Shown here piece by piece: positions 8,650-18,105 of a DNA stretch of 64,000 nt. Source of the stretch: Saccharothrix ecbatanensis. Lineage in GTDB: Bacteria > Actinomycetota > Actinomycetes > Mycobacteriales > Pseudonocardiaceae. Location: positions 2,232,001 to 2,296,000 of the forward strand of contig NZ_JACHMO010000001.1 of NCBI RefSeq assembly GCF_014205015.1. Reading direction: 5' to 3'. The notes under the pieces are model-generated. The model had not been told where the DNA came from, ran no database searches, and saw nothing but the letters and a program-made list of their open reading frames with translations. The stretch's first letter is position 1, and each line of letters begins with the position of its first letter. The position numbers were made by a program, and so were the translations under genes.

Positions 8650-11600
8650 TCAAGAATGCGTGGAGGGAGAATCCAGCCGCACGGCCGCAAGCTGGTCGCG
8701 CAGGTGTTCCGCGAGTCGGGTCGGTGTCGGGAAGTCGAAGACCAGTGTTTCCGGCAGGTCTACCCCGGTCGCGGACTCCAGTCGCCTCCGGAAGTCGGTC
8801 GCGCTCAGCGAATCGAAGCCGATGTCGATGAAGTCCCGGAGCGGTTCCACAGTGCCGGCCATCGCGTGCCCGAGCACCTCGGCCGCGTGCGCGCGGACCA
8901 CTTCGAACAGCACGTCGACCTGATCGTCCGGGGTCGCTGCGGCAAAGCGGTCGCGCACCGTCGGTGTCGACCCGACGGGATTATCCGCGGAGCTTTCCGC
9001 AGACGCGCCGTTCCTTTCCGATACGCCTTCCCCATTGGCGCTGCCGGAGGTGACGTTGATGGTTTCCCTCGCCCAGTTCGCGAGCGCGGGCAGTAGTCCG
9101 CTCAACGGTGTGTCGGCGTCGATCCCGAGTACTCCGGCGAGTTCCGCGGAATCACCCTTGCGCACGAGTTCCCAGAAGTGTTGGTCGTCGACAACGGGTT
9201 GTGGCGCGCTGTCGAGCCAGTAGTGGTGGTGTTGGAAGGGGTAGGTGGGGAGGTCGGGGGGTGGTGGTGTGGTGGTGGGGTGGATTGTTTGCCAGTTGGG
9301 GGTGGGGTTGTGGTGGGTGTGGAGTGTGGTGAGTGCGTTGGTGAGTGTGTGGTTTTCGGGGTGGTGGGGGTGGAGTGTGTTGGTGGTGGTGTGGTGGTGG
9401 GCGTTGAGGTGGTGGAGGATGTTTTTGGTGAGGGTGGTGAGGGTGGTGTCGGGGCCGATTTCGAGGTAGTGGGTGGTGTTGTTTTTGTGGGCGTGTTGGA
9501 TGGCGTGGTGGTAGTGGACGGTGGTGCGGAGGTGTTGGGTCCAGTGTTCGGGGGTTTGGAGTTGGTGTGGGTTGGTTGGTGTTTCGGTGGTGGTGATGAT
9601 GGGGGTGGTGGGTGGGTGGTAGGTGAGTGTGCGGGTGGTGGTGTGGAGTTGGTGGAGGAGGTGGTTTGTGTGGGGTGAGTGGAAGGCTTGGCGGGTGGGG
9701 AGGGTGGTGGTTTTGGGGAATTTTTTGGCGATGGTGTGGGCGGTGTGGTGGTCGCCGGAGATGACGGTGTGGTGGGGGCTGTTGATGGCGGCGATGGCGA
9801 TGTGGTGTTCGTGTCCGGTGAGGTGGGGGAGGACTTCGTGGTGGGGGGCGTGGATGGTGATCATGGCGCCGGTGGTGGGGAGGGTTTGCATGAGGCGGGC
9901 GCGTGTGGTGATGAGTGTGGCGGCGTCGGGGAGGGTGAGGATTCCGGCGAGGTGTGCGGCGGTGATTTCGCCGAGTGAGTGGCCGATGAGGTGGTCGGGG
10001 TGGATTCCCCAGTGTTGGAGTTGGCGGTGTAGTGCGATTTGGAGGGCGAAGAGGGCGGGTTGGGCCCAGCGGGTCTGGTGGAGTGGGGGTGGTTGGTGGA
10101 TGGGTGGGAGGCCGAGGTGGTGGGCGGCTTCGTTCCAGGCTTGTGCGAATACGGGGTGGTGGTCGTGGAGTTGTCGGCCCATGTGTTGGTGTTGTGGGCC
10201 TTGGCCGGTGAAGAGGAACGCGAGTTTGCCGGGGATGACGCGTCCTTGGGTGAGGGCTTGGTGGTGTTGGTCGGTGGCGAGTGCGGTGAGTGCGTGGAGC
10301 AGGTCTGTGGTGGTGGTTGTGGTGAGGGTGGCGCGGTGGGGGAAGTGTGTGCGGTGGTTGGCGAGTGTGGCGGCGAGTGCGTGCAGATCGGTGTCGGGAC
10401 GTTCCCGCAGATAGGCCGCCAAACGCACCGCTTGTTCTTTGAGTGCTTGGTGGGTGGTGGCGGAGAGGAGGTGGGTGGTGGGTGTGGTGGTGGGTTGTGT
10501 GGTGGTGGGTGTGGTGGGTGGTGGTTGTTCGATGATGGTGTGGGCGTTGGTGCCGCTGATTCCGAATGAGGAGATTGCGGCGCGGCGTGGGTGGTTGGTG
10601 TGGGGCCAGGGTTGTGTGGTGGTGGTGAGGGTGATGTGGGGGTTCCAGTGGGCGTGGGGGGTGGGTTGGTTGATGTGGAGGGTTTTGGGGAGGGTTTTGT
10701 GGTTGATGGCGAGGGTCATTTTGATGATGCCGGCGATGCCTGCGGTGGCTTGGGTGTGGCCGATGTTGGATTTGAGTGATCCGAGGTGGAGTGGGTGTTG
10801 GCGGGGTTGTGCGTAGGTGTCGATGATTGCTTGGGCTTCGATGGGGTCGCCGAGGGTGGTTCCGGTTCCGTGTGCTTCGACGGCGTCGATGTCGTGGTGG
10901 GTGAGTTTGGCGTTGGTTAGTGCTTGGTTGATGACTTGTTGTTGGGCGTGGCCGTTGGGGGCGGTGAGGCCGTTGGTGGCGCCGTCCTGGTTGATGGCGG
11001 TGGCGCGGATGATGGCGTGGATGTGGTGGTTGTGTTGTCGGGCGGTGGAGAGTTTTTCGATGAGGAGGATGCCGATTCCTTCGGACCATGCGGTGCCGTC
11101 GGCGGTGTCGGAGAAGGGTTTGCAGCGTCCGTCGGGGGCGAGTCCTTGTTGGCGGCTGAATTCGAGGAAGATGCCGGGTGTGGACATGATGGTGGCGCCG
11201 CCGGTGATGGCGAGGTCGCATTCGTTGTTGCGGATGGCCTGGGTGGCGAGGTGGAGTGCGACGAGTGAGGAGGAGCAGGCGGTGTCGATGGTGATGGCGG
11301 GGCCGTGGAGGCCGAGGGTGTAGGCGATTCGTCCGGAGGCGACGGCGCTGGTGTTGCCGGTGAGTTTGTAGCCGGTGAGGGTGGTGGGTGTGTGTTGTAG
11401 TTGGGGTCCGTAGTCGTGGGTGGTGGCGCCGATGAAGACGCCGGTGTTGGTGCCGTGGAGTGTTGTGGGGTCGATTCCGGCGCGTTCGAGTGTTTCCCAG
11501 GTGGTTTCGAGCAGGTGTCGTTGTTGTGGGTCCATGGCGGTTGCTTCGCGGGGTGAGATGCCGAAGAAGGCGGGGTCGAAGTCTGCGGCGTTGTGGAGGA

Positions 11601-14600
11601 ATCCGCCGTGGCGGGTGTAGGTGGTGCCGGGGTGTTGGGGGTCGGGGTGGTAGAGGTTGTCGAGGTCCCAGCCGCGGTTGTCGGGTAGTCCGGTGATGGC
11701 GTCGCGTTCGTCGATCAGCAGGTTCCACAGGTCTTCGGGTGATCGGACGCCGCCGGGCAGTCGGCATCCCATGCCCACGATCACGATCGGATCGTCATCG
11801 ACAGGTCGCTCCGAGGTCCTGGTCTTGGTGGTGACCGGTGTCGTGCGCCGGCTGTCCGTGTCGGGGTTGCCCGTGAGGAGTTCCCACACCCGTCCGGCCA
11901 CCGCCATCGGCGTCGGGAAGCTGAACACGAACGTCGGTGGCAGGCGCAGCTCGGTGACCGCGACCAGCCGGTTGCGCAGATCCACTCCGGCCATGGAATC
12001 GACGCCCATGTCCCGGAAGGGCACGGTCAACTCGACCTCGTCGGGTGAGTCGAAGCCGAGCACCTCGGCGGTGTGCCGGCGGACCAGGTCGAGCACCACG
12101 TCCCGGCCCTGTTTCTCGGGCAGCTCCGCCAGTCGGCGGGCGTACTCCGACGGAGCCGGCGATTCTCCGTCCACGGACTCCTCGACCTCTTGGTCCACGG
12201 GCATGTCGGCGGACTCGGGCGGATCGTCGTGGACGGCCGACGGCGTTCCGACCGCCTGCGTCGTGTCGAGCCAGTACACCCGGTGCTGGAACGCGTACGT
12301 CGGCAGTTCGACGCTCCGGCCGGCGAACCCGGGCAGCGGGTCGACGTCGACACCCCGCACGAACGACTCGGCGAGCGAGGTCAGGAACCGGGTCATCCCG
12401 CCGTCGTCGCGGCGGAGACTGCCGATGACGACGGCGTCAGGACAGGTCTCCTCCATCGGCATGGTCAGCACCGGGTGCGCACTGGCCTCGATGAACGTGC
12501 GGAAGCCTTGGTCACCGAGCGCGCGCACGGCCGGCTCGAACAGCACCGTCTGCCGCAGGTTCCGGTACCAGTAGGCCGGGTCCAGCGTGGTGCCGTCCGC
12601 CCAGGCGCCCGTCACCGTGGAGAAGAACGGGATCTGCCCCTTCTGCGGCCTGATGCCGGCCAACGCGTCCAGCACACCGTCCCGGATGGACTCCACTTGT
12701 GCGGAGTGCGACGCGTAGTCCACCGGAACGCGCCAGACCCGGATGTCGGGCCTGCGCGCGATCAGCTCGTCGATGGCCGGGGAGTCACCGGAGACGACCA
12801 CAGAGGACGGCCCGTTGATCGCCGCCACCGACAGCCGACTGTCGTGGAGCAGCTCGCGCGCCTCGTCCACCGGCAGCGGGACCACGGCCATGCTGCCGTG
12901 GCCGGCGAGGCCGAGGATCACCTTCGACCGCAGCGCCACCACCTTGGCCGCGTCCTCCAGCGACAGCGCACCGGAGACGCAAGCCGCTGCGATCTCGCCC
13001 TGGGAGTGCCCGAGCACCGCGGCGGGCTCGACACCGTGCGACCGCCACAAGGCGGTCAGGGACACCATGACCGCGAACAACGCGGGCTGCACGACATCGA
13101 CGGCCGCGAGCGCCTCGGCATCGCCCAGGACGTCCGGCAGGGACCAGTCGACGTGGGGCGCCAGGGCGTCGGCGCACTCCCGCATCCGTTCCGCGAACAC
13201 CGGGGACGACTCGATCAGCTCCTGTGCCATGCCGACCCACTGCGCTCCCTGGCCGGGGAAGACCAGCGCCACCTTGCCCGCGTCGCACGCGGTTCCGCGT
13301 ACACCGCCTTGGCCCGAGGCGATCTCGGCCAGTCCCTGGAGGAGGCCGGTGTGGTCCTCGGACACGACGGCGGCGCGGTACTTCAACCGGGCGCGGGCCG
13401 TGGCGAGCGTGTGAGCGGTGTCCGCGAGGCTGAGTCGTGGGTGCTCGGTGAGGTGTCGGCGGAGCCGTTCGGCTTGTTCTTTGAGTGCTTGGTGGGTGGT
13501 GGCGGAGAGGAGGTGGGTGGTGGGTGTGGTGGTGGGTTGTGTGGTGGTGGGTGTGGTGGGTGGTGGTTGTTCGATGATGGTGTGGGCGTTGGTGCCGCTG
13601 ATTCCGAATGAGGAGATTGCGGCGCGGCGTGGGTGGTTGGTGTGGGGCCAGGGTTGTGTGGTGGTGGTGAGGGTGATGTGGGGGTTCCAGTGGGCGTGGG
13701 GGGTGGGTTGGTTGATGTGGAGGGTTTTGGGGAGGGTTTTGTGGTTGATGGCGAGGGTCATTTTGATGATGCCGGCGATGCCTGCGGTGGCTTGGGTGTG
13801 GCCGATGTTGGATTTGAGTGATCCGAGGTGGAGTGGGTGTTGGCGGGGTTGTGCGTAGGTGTCGATGATTGCTTGGGCTTCGATGGGGTCGCCGAGGGTG
13901 GTTCCGGTTCCGTGTGCTTCGACGGCGTCGATGTCGTGGTGGGTGAGTTTGGCGTTGGTTAGTGCTTGGTTGATGACTTGTTGTTGGGCGTGGCCGTTGG
14001 GGGCGGTGAGGCCGTTGGTGGCGCCGTCCTGGTTGATGGCGGTGGCGCGGATGATGGCGTGGATGTGGTGGTTGTGTTGTCGGGCGGTGGAGAGTTTTTC
14101 GATGAGGAGGATGCCGATTCCTTCGGACCATGCGGTGCCGTCGGCGGTGTCGGAGAAGGGTTTGCAGCGTCCGTCGGGGGCGAGTCCTTGTTGGCGGCTG
14201 AATTCGAGGAAGATGCCGGGTGTGGACATGATGGTGGCGCCGCCGGTGATGGCGAGGTCGCATTCGTTGTTGCGGATGGCCTGGGTGGCGAGGTGGAGTG
14301 CGACGAGTGAGGAGGAGCAGGCGGTGTCGATGGTGATGGCGGGGCCGTGGAGGCCGAGGGTGTAGGCGATTCGTCCGGAGGCGACGGCGCTGGTGTTGCC
14401 GGTGAGTTTGTAGCCGGTGAGGGTGGTGGGTGTGTGTTGTAGTTGGGGTCCGTAGTCGTGGGTGGTGGCGCCGATGAAGACGCCGGTGTTGGTGCCGTGG
14501 AGTGTTGTGGGGTCGATTCCGGCGCGTTCGAGTGTTTCCCAGGTGGTTTCGAGCAGGTGTCGTTGTTGTGGGTCCATGGCGGTTGCTTCGCGTGGTGAGA

Positions 14601-17600
14601 TGCCGAAGAAGGCGGGGTCGAAGTCTGCGGCGTTGTGGAGGAATCCGCCGTGGCGGGTGTAGGTGGTGCCGGGGTGTTGGGGGTCTGGGTGGTAGAGGTT
14701 GTCGAGGTCCCAGCCGCGGTTGTCGGGTAGTCCGGTGATGGCGTCGCGTTCGTCGATCAGCAGGTTCCAGAGGTCTTCGGGTGATCGGACGCCGCCGGGC
14801 AGTCGGCATCCCATGCCCACGATCACGATCGGATCGTCATCGATCGAGGGGTTGTCGACCCTGGTCGTGCTGACCGCCGCGCTTTCGGGTTTGCCGTCCT
14901 CGGCCGGATCACCGGTGAGCAGCTCCCACACCCGGGTCGCCAGCGCCGCCGGAGTCGCCCGGTCGTACAACAAAGTGGGGGGAAGTCGGAGATCCGTCGT
15001 CGCGGCGATTCGTTCGATCAGGTCGACTCCGGCCATCGAGTCGATGCCGATGTCGGTGAACGTCGACTCCATGCTTATCTCGCGTGGTGACGCAACGCCG
15101 CGGATAGCGGCCGTCGCGTTCCGCACCAGCGTCCTTACTTCTTCTTCGGAAACGGCCTCGTGCTTCGCTTCCGGTGACGTGGTCTCCGAGTCCTCGTCCG
15201 ACTGCTGCGTGATCGGCAGTTCCGAATCGAGCCAGTAGTGGTGGTGTTGGAAGGGGTAGGTGGGGAGGTCGGGGGGTGGTGGTGTGGTGGTGGGGTGGAT
15301 TGTTTGCCAGTTGGGGGTGGGGTTGTGGTGGGTGTGGAGTGTGGTGAGTGCGTTGGTGAGTGTGTGGTTTTCGGGGTGGTGGGGGTGGAGTGTGTTGGTG
15401 GTGGTGTGGTGGTGGGCGTTGAGGTGGTGGAGGATGTTTTTGGTGAGGGTGGTGAGTGTGGTGTCGGGGCCGATTTCGAGGTAGTGGGTGGTGTTGTTTT
15501 TGTGGGCGTGTTGGATGGCGTGGTGGTAGTGGACGGTGGTGCGGAGGTGTTGGGTCCAGTGTTCGGGGGTTTGGAGTTGGTGTGGGTTGGTTGGTGTTTC
15601 GGTGGTGGTGATGATGGGGGTGGTGGGTGGGTGGTAGGTGAGTGTGCGGGTGGTGGTGTGGAGTTGGTGGAGGAGGTGGTTTGTGTGGGGTGAGTGGAAG
15701 GCTTGGCGGGTGGGGAGGGTGGTGGTTTTGGGGAATTTTTTGGCGATGGTGTGGGCGGTGTGGTGGTCGCCGGAGATGACGGTGTGGTGGGGGCTGTTGA
15801 TGGCGGCGATGGCGATGTGGTGTTCGTGTCCGGTGAGGTGGGGGAGGACTTCGTGGTGGGGGGCGTGGATGGTGATCATGGCGCCGGTGGTGGGGAGGGT
15901 TTGCATGAGGCGGGCGCGTGTGGTGATGAGTGTGGCGGCGTCGGGGAGGGTGAGGATTCCGGCGAGGTGTGCGGCGGTGATTTCGCCGAGTGAGTGGCCG
16001 ATGAGGTGGTCGGGGTGGATTCCCCAGTGTTGGAGTTGGCGGTGTAGTGCGATTTGGAGGGCGAAGAGGGCGGGTTGGGCCCAGCGGGTCTGGTGGAGTG
16101 GGGGTGGTTGGTGGATGGGTGGGAGGCCGAGGTGGTGGGCGGCTTCGTTCCAGGCTTGTGCGAATACGGGGTGGTGGTCGTGGAGTTGTCGGCCCATGTG
16201 TTGGTGTTGTGGGCCTTGGCCGGTGAAGAGGAACGCGAGTTTGCCGGGGATGACGCGTCCTTGGGTGAGGGCTTGGTGGTGTTGGTCGGTGGCGAGTGCG
16301 GTGAGTGCGTGGAGCAGGTCTGTGGTGGTGGTTGTGGTGAGGGTGGCGCGGTGGGGGAAGTGTGTGCGGTGGTTGGCGAGTGTGGCGGCGAGTGCGTGCA
16401 GATCGGTGTCGGGACGTTCCCGCAGATAGGCCGCCAAACGCACCGCTTGCTCTTTGAGCGCTTCTTGGGTGGTGGCCGAGAGCGTGACCACCGATTGCCG
16501 GTCCGCCCGTTCGACCACTTGGAGGTCGACGGGCGGGGAGGGCGGTGCTCCCGTCAGCACGACGTGGCAGTTCGTGCCGCCCATGCCGAACGAGCTCACG
16601 CCGGCGATGCGCGGCCCGTTCTGGTCGGGCCACTGCGCCAACGACTCCTGGACGCGCAGGTTCAACTCGTCCAGCGGGATGCTCGACGGCGGCGAGGAGA
16701 AGTTGAGGCTCGGCGGCAAGTGGCCGTGCCACACGCACAGCGCGGCCTTCACCATGCCCACGATCCCGGCCGCGCCCTCCAGGTGACCGATGTTCGTCTT
16801 GGCGGAGGCCACCCGCAACGGCTCGCGGCGGGACGGCGCCTTGCCCAGGACCGCGCCGAGGGCATCGGCCTCCACCGGGTCGCCACGCTTGGTGCCGGTT
16901 CCGTGCAGTTCGACGTACTGGACGTCGCCGGGGTCGATCCGCGCGTCCTTATAGGCCAGTCGCAGCACTTCCCGCTGAGCGGCTGAACTCGGCGCGGTCA
17001 GTCCGTCCGTGGCGCCGTCGTTGTTCATCGCGCTGCCCCGGATCACGCAGTAGATCCGGTCTCGGTCGGCGACGGCTTGCTCCAGCGGTTTGAGGACGAC
17101 CACGCCGCCGCCCTCGCCCCGGACGTACCCGTCCGCGCGCTCGTCGAAGGTGAAGACGCGATCTCCGGTGGAGAGCGCCCCGAACTTGGCTGTGGCGAAC
17201 GTGGTCTCGTCGGCCAGGTTCAGGTTCACCCCACCGACGACGGCGAGGGACGACTCGCCGTGGCGCAGGCTCTGGCACGCGAGGTGGACCGCGACCAGCG
17301 AAGAGGATTGCCCGGTGTCCACGGTCATGCTCGGTCCGTGGAGATCGAGGAAGTACGAGATCCGGTTGGCGATGATCCCGCGGCTGAGACCGGTCAGGCT
17401 GTACTGCGTGATGGAGTCCGGCCCACGTCGGTGCAGCAGCGCCGCGTAGTCGTCCCCGATGGCGCCCACGAACACACCGACAGCGGAGCGGTCGAGCCGG
17501 TCGGGCACGATGCCGGCGTCCTCGAGGGCCGACCAGCTCAGCTCCAGCATCAGCCGTTGCTGTGGGTCCATCATCGCCGCTTCGCGTGGCGTGATCCCGA

Positions 17601-17841
17601 AGAACGCCGGGTCGAACTCGTCCACGGCGTCGAGGAATCCGCCGTACCGGACGATTTCTCCGGCCGCCGGCCACCGGCCGCGGGGCGGCTGTGTGATCGA
17701 TTTCCCGCCTTGGCGCAGCAGTTCCCAGAAAGCCGATGTGCTGGTGCAGCCGGGCAGCCGACAGGAAAGACCGACGACCGCGATCGCGCCGTGGCGTGCC
17801 GGTGTGGGCTCGACTTCGGATCCGTGTGCGATCGGGAACAC
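8650..17841 (-). CDS. Modular type I PKS: KSQ-AT-ACP / KS-AT-ACP / KS-AT-ACP
   Basis: A 3063-residue synthase. GTG start at 17839-17841 with GGGAGG upstream. Loading module: KSQ (about 17-440; DTGQSSS, Cys replaced by Gln), AT (530-850; GHSLGE, QAFHS, malonyl type), ACP (897-977; GIDSMAG). Module 1: KS (1003-1427; DTACSSS), AT (1517-1837; GHSQGE and YASHS, methylmalonyl type), ACP (1910-1987; GVDSMAG). Module 2: KS (2019-2440; DTACSSS), AT (2537-2850, malonyl type), ACP (2972-3053; GFDSLSA). There is no KR, DH, ER or TE, so the predicted product is an ACP-bound, unreduced, methyl-branched triketide. The chain must leave to another protein. Module 2 is almost entirely copied from the other two modules. 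Substrate calls rest on motif rules. Confidence 0.93.
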   Translation of the reverse strand: MFPIAHGSEVEPTPARHGAIAVVGLSCRLPGCTSTSAFWELLRQGGKSITQPPRGRWPAAGEIVRYGGFLDAVDEFDPAFFGITPREAAMMDPQQRLMLELSWSALEDAGIVPDRLDRSAVGVFVGAIGDDYAALLHRRGPDSITQYSLTGLSRGIIANRISYFLDLHGPSMTVDTGQSSSLVAVHLACQSLRHGESSLAVVGGVNLNLADETTFATAKFGALSTGDRVFTFDERADGYVRGEGGGVVVLKPLEQAVADRDRIYCVIRGSAMNNDGATDGLTAPSSAAQREVLRLAYKDARIDPGDVQYVELHGTGTKRGDPVEADALGAVLGKAPSRREPLRVASAKTNIGHLEGAAGIVGMVKAALCVWHGHLPPSLNFSSPPSSIPLDELNLRVQESLAQWPDQNGPRIAGVSSFGMGGTNCHVVLTGAPPSPPVDLQVVERADRQSVVTLSATTQEALKEQAVRLAAYLRERPDTDLHALAATLANHRTHFPHRATLTTTTTTDLLHALTALATDQHHQALTQGRVIPGKLAFLFTGQGPQHQHMGRQLHDHHPVFAQAWNEAAHHLGLPPIHQPPPLHQTRWAQPALFALQIALHRQLQHWGIHPDHLIGHSLGEITAAHLAGILTLPDAATLITTRARLMQTLPTTGAMITIHAPHHEVLPHLTGHEHHIAIAAINSPHHTVISGDHHTAHTIAKKFPKTTTLPTRQAFHSPHTNHLLHQLHTTTRTLTYHPPTTPIITTTETPTNPHQLQTPEHWTQHLRTTVHYHHAIQHAHKNNTTHYLEIGPDTTLTTLTKNILHHLNAHHHTTTNTLHPHHPENHTLTNALTTLHTHHNPTPNWQTIHPTTTPPPPDLPTYPFQHHHYWLDSELPITQQSDEDSETTSPEAKHEAVSEEEVRTLVRNATAAIRGVASPREISMESTFTDIGIDSMAGVDLIERIAATTDLRLPPTLLYDRATPAALATRVWELLTGDPAEDGKPESAAVSTTRVDNPSIDDDPIVIVGMGCRLPGGVRSPEDLWNLLIDERDAITGLPDNRGWDLDNLYHPDPQHPGTTYTRHGGFLHNAADFDPAFFGISPREATAMDPQQRHLLETTWETLERAGIDPTTLHGTNTGVFIGATTHDYGPQLQHTPTTLTGYKLTGNTSAVASGRIAYTLGLHGPAITIDTACSSSLVALHLATQAIRNNECDLAITGGATIMSTPGIFLEFSRQQGLAPDGRCKPFSDTADGTAWSEGIGILLIEKLSTARQHNHHIHAIIRATAINQDGATNGLTAPNGHAQQQVINQALTNAKLTHHDIDAVEAHGTGTTLGDPIEAQAIIDTYAQPRQHPLHLGSLKSNIGHTQATAGIAGIIKMTLAINHKTLPKTLHINQPTPHAHWNPHITLTTTTQPWPHTNHPRRAAISSFGISGTNAHTIIEQPPPTTPTTTQPTTTPTTHLLSATTHQALKEQAERLRRHLTEHPRLSLADTAHTLATARARLKYRAAVVSEDHTGLLQGLAEIASGQGGVRGTACDAGKVALVFPGQGAQWVGMAQELIESSPVFAERMRECADALAPHVDWSLPDVLGDAEALAAVDVVQPALFAVMVSLTALWRSHGVEPAAVLGHSQGEIAAACVSGALSLEDAAKVVALRSKVILGLAGHGSMAVVPLPVDEARELLHDSRLSVAAINGPSSVVVSGDSPAIDELIARRPDIRVWRVPVDYASHSAQVESIRDGVLDALAGIRPQKGQIPFFSTVTGAWADGTTLDPAYWYRNLRQTVLFEPAVRALGDQGFRTFIEASAHPVLTMPMEETCPDAVVIGSLRRDDGGMTRFLTSLAESFVRGVDVDPLPGFAGRSVELPTYAFQHRVYWLDTTQAVGTPSAVHDDPPESADMPVDQEVEESVDGESPAPSEYARRLAELPEKQGRDVVLDLVRRHTAEVLGFDSPDEVELTVPFRDMGVDSMAGVDLRNRLVAVTELRLPPTFVFSFPTPMAVAGRVWELLTGNPDTDSRRTTPVTTKTRTSERPVDDDPIVIVGMGCRLPGGVRSPEDLWNLLIDERDAITGLPDNRGWDLDNLYHPDPQHPGTTYTRHGGFLHNAADFDPAFFGISPREATAMDPQQRHLLETTWETLERAGIDPTTLHGTNTGVFIGATTHDYGPQLQHTPTTLTGYKLTGNTSAVASGRIAYTLGLHGPAITIDTACSSSLVALHLATQAIRNNECDLAITGGATIMSTPGIFLEFSRQQGLAPDGRCKPFSDTADGTAWSEGIGILLIEKLSTARQHNHHIHAIIRATAINQDGATNGLTAPNGHAQQQVINQALTNAKLTHHDIDAVEAHGTGTTLGDPIEAQAIIDTYAQPRQHPLHLGSLKSNIGHTQATAGIAGIIKMTLAINHKTLPKTLHINQPTPHAHWNPHITLTTTTQPWPHTNHPRRAAISSFGISGTNAHTIIEQPPPTTPTTTQPTTTPTTHLLSATTHQALKEQAVRLAAYLRERPDTDLHALAATLANHRTHFPHRATLTTTTTTDLLHALTALATDQHHQALTQGRVIPGKLAFLFTGQGPQHQHMGRQLHDHHPVFAQAWNEAAHHLGLPPIHQPPPLHQTRWAQPALFALQIALHRQLQHWGIHPDHLIGHSLGEITAAHLAGILTLPDAATLITTRARLMQTLPTTGAMITIHAPHHEVLPHLTGHEHHIAIAAINSPHHTVISGDHHTAHTIAKKFPKTTTLPTRQAFHSPHTNHLLHQLHTTTRTLTYHPPTTPIITTTETPTNPHQLQTPEHWTQHLRTTVHYHHAIQHAHKNNTTHYLEIGPDTTLTTLTKNILHHLNAHHHTTTNTLHPHHPENHTLTNALTTLHTHHNPTPNWQTIHPTTTPPPPDLPTYPFQHHHYWLDSAPQPVVDDQHFWELVRKGDSAELAGVLGIDADTPLSGLLPALANWARETINVTSGSANGEGVSERNGASAESSADNPVGSTPTVRDRFAAATPDDQVDVLFEVVRAHAAEVLGHAMAGTVEPLRDFIDIGFDSLSATDFRRRLESATGVDLPETLVFDFPTPTRLAEHLRDQLAAVRLDSPSTHS
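9212..10434. repeat. AT repeat, copy in module 2
   Basis: About 1.22 kb nearly identical to 15227-16449 (offset 6015), covering the malonyl-type AT and its linkers. One silent difference was noticed near 9450. The plus strand is extremely G/T-rich here. Confidence 0.9.
10430..11801. repeat. KS repeat, copy in module 2
   Basis: About 1.37 kb nearly identical to 13472-14843 (offset 3042), covering the whole KS and the following linker. I noticed only three base differences, all near the KS N-terminal end (for example GCGGGGTGAG versus GCGTGGTGAG). Confidence 0.9.
13472..14843. repeat. KS repeat, copy in module 1
   Basis: Partner of 10430-11801. Identity stops sharply at both ends, where the sequence turns into module-specific linker. 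Confidence 0.9.
15227..16449. repeat. AT repeat, copy in the loading module
   Basis: Partner of 9212-10434. Identity begins at the shared TCGAGCCAGTAG and ends within CACCGCTTG, at the KS-AT linker. Confidence 0.9.
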
Positions 17842-18105
17842 TCCGACCTCCCGTTGAACGGCATTGGAAATGACGCGTGCCGCAGCGGATTCGGACCGGA
17901 TGGTATTTCCGTACTGGCGCGACTGCGGCGATGGGCCGGGATCGGCGTCCGGCGCGCACCAGGCAGCCGTTGAAATTAAGGAGGTGTCCGAATCTCGTGG
18001 ACCTCGGCAGCGCAGGGTGCTGGCTGCGGACCGACCGGAGGGCCGGTTCGGGTCGAGTCGAGTCTTGTTCGGTGGCGGGGCAGCGCCGCGGGTCGAACCC
18101 GGCGA

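Noticed and set aside
9226..10439. G/T-rich tract that looks like a minisatellite or a CRISPR-like array
   Set aside because: There is no regular unit and spacer pattern; it translates on the minus strand into a complete acyltransferase domain.
9152..11767. An 871-codon open frame on the minus strand, very rich in Arg, His and Pro, and similar long ones at 12785-14809 and 14909-16738
   Set aside because: They are out-of-frame shadows of the type I PKS: the PKS frame has all catalytic motifs, while these are low-complexity and repeat exactly where the KS/AT tracts repeat.
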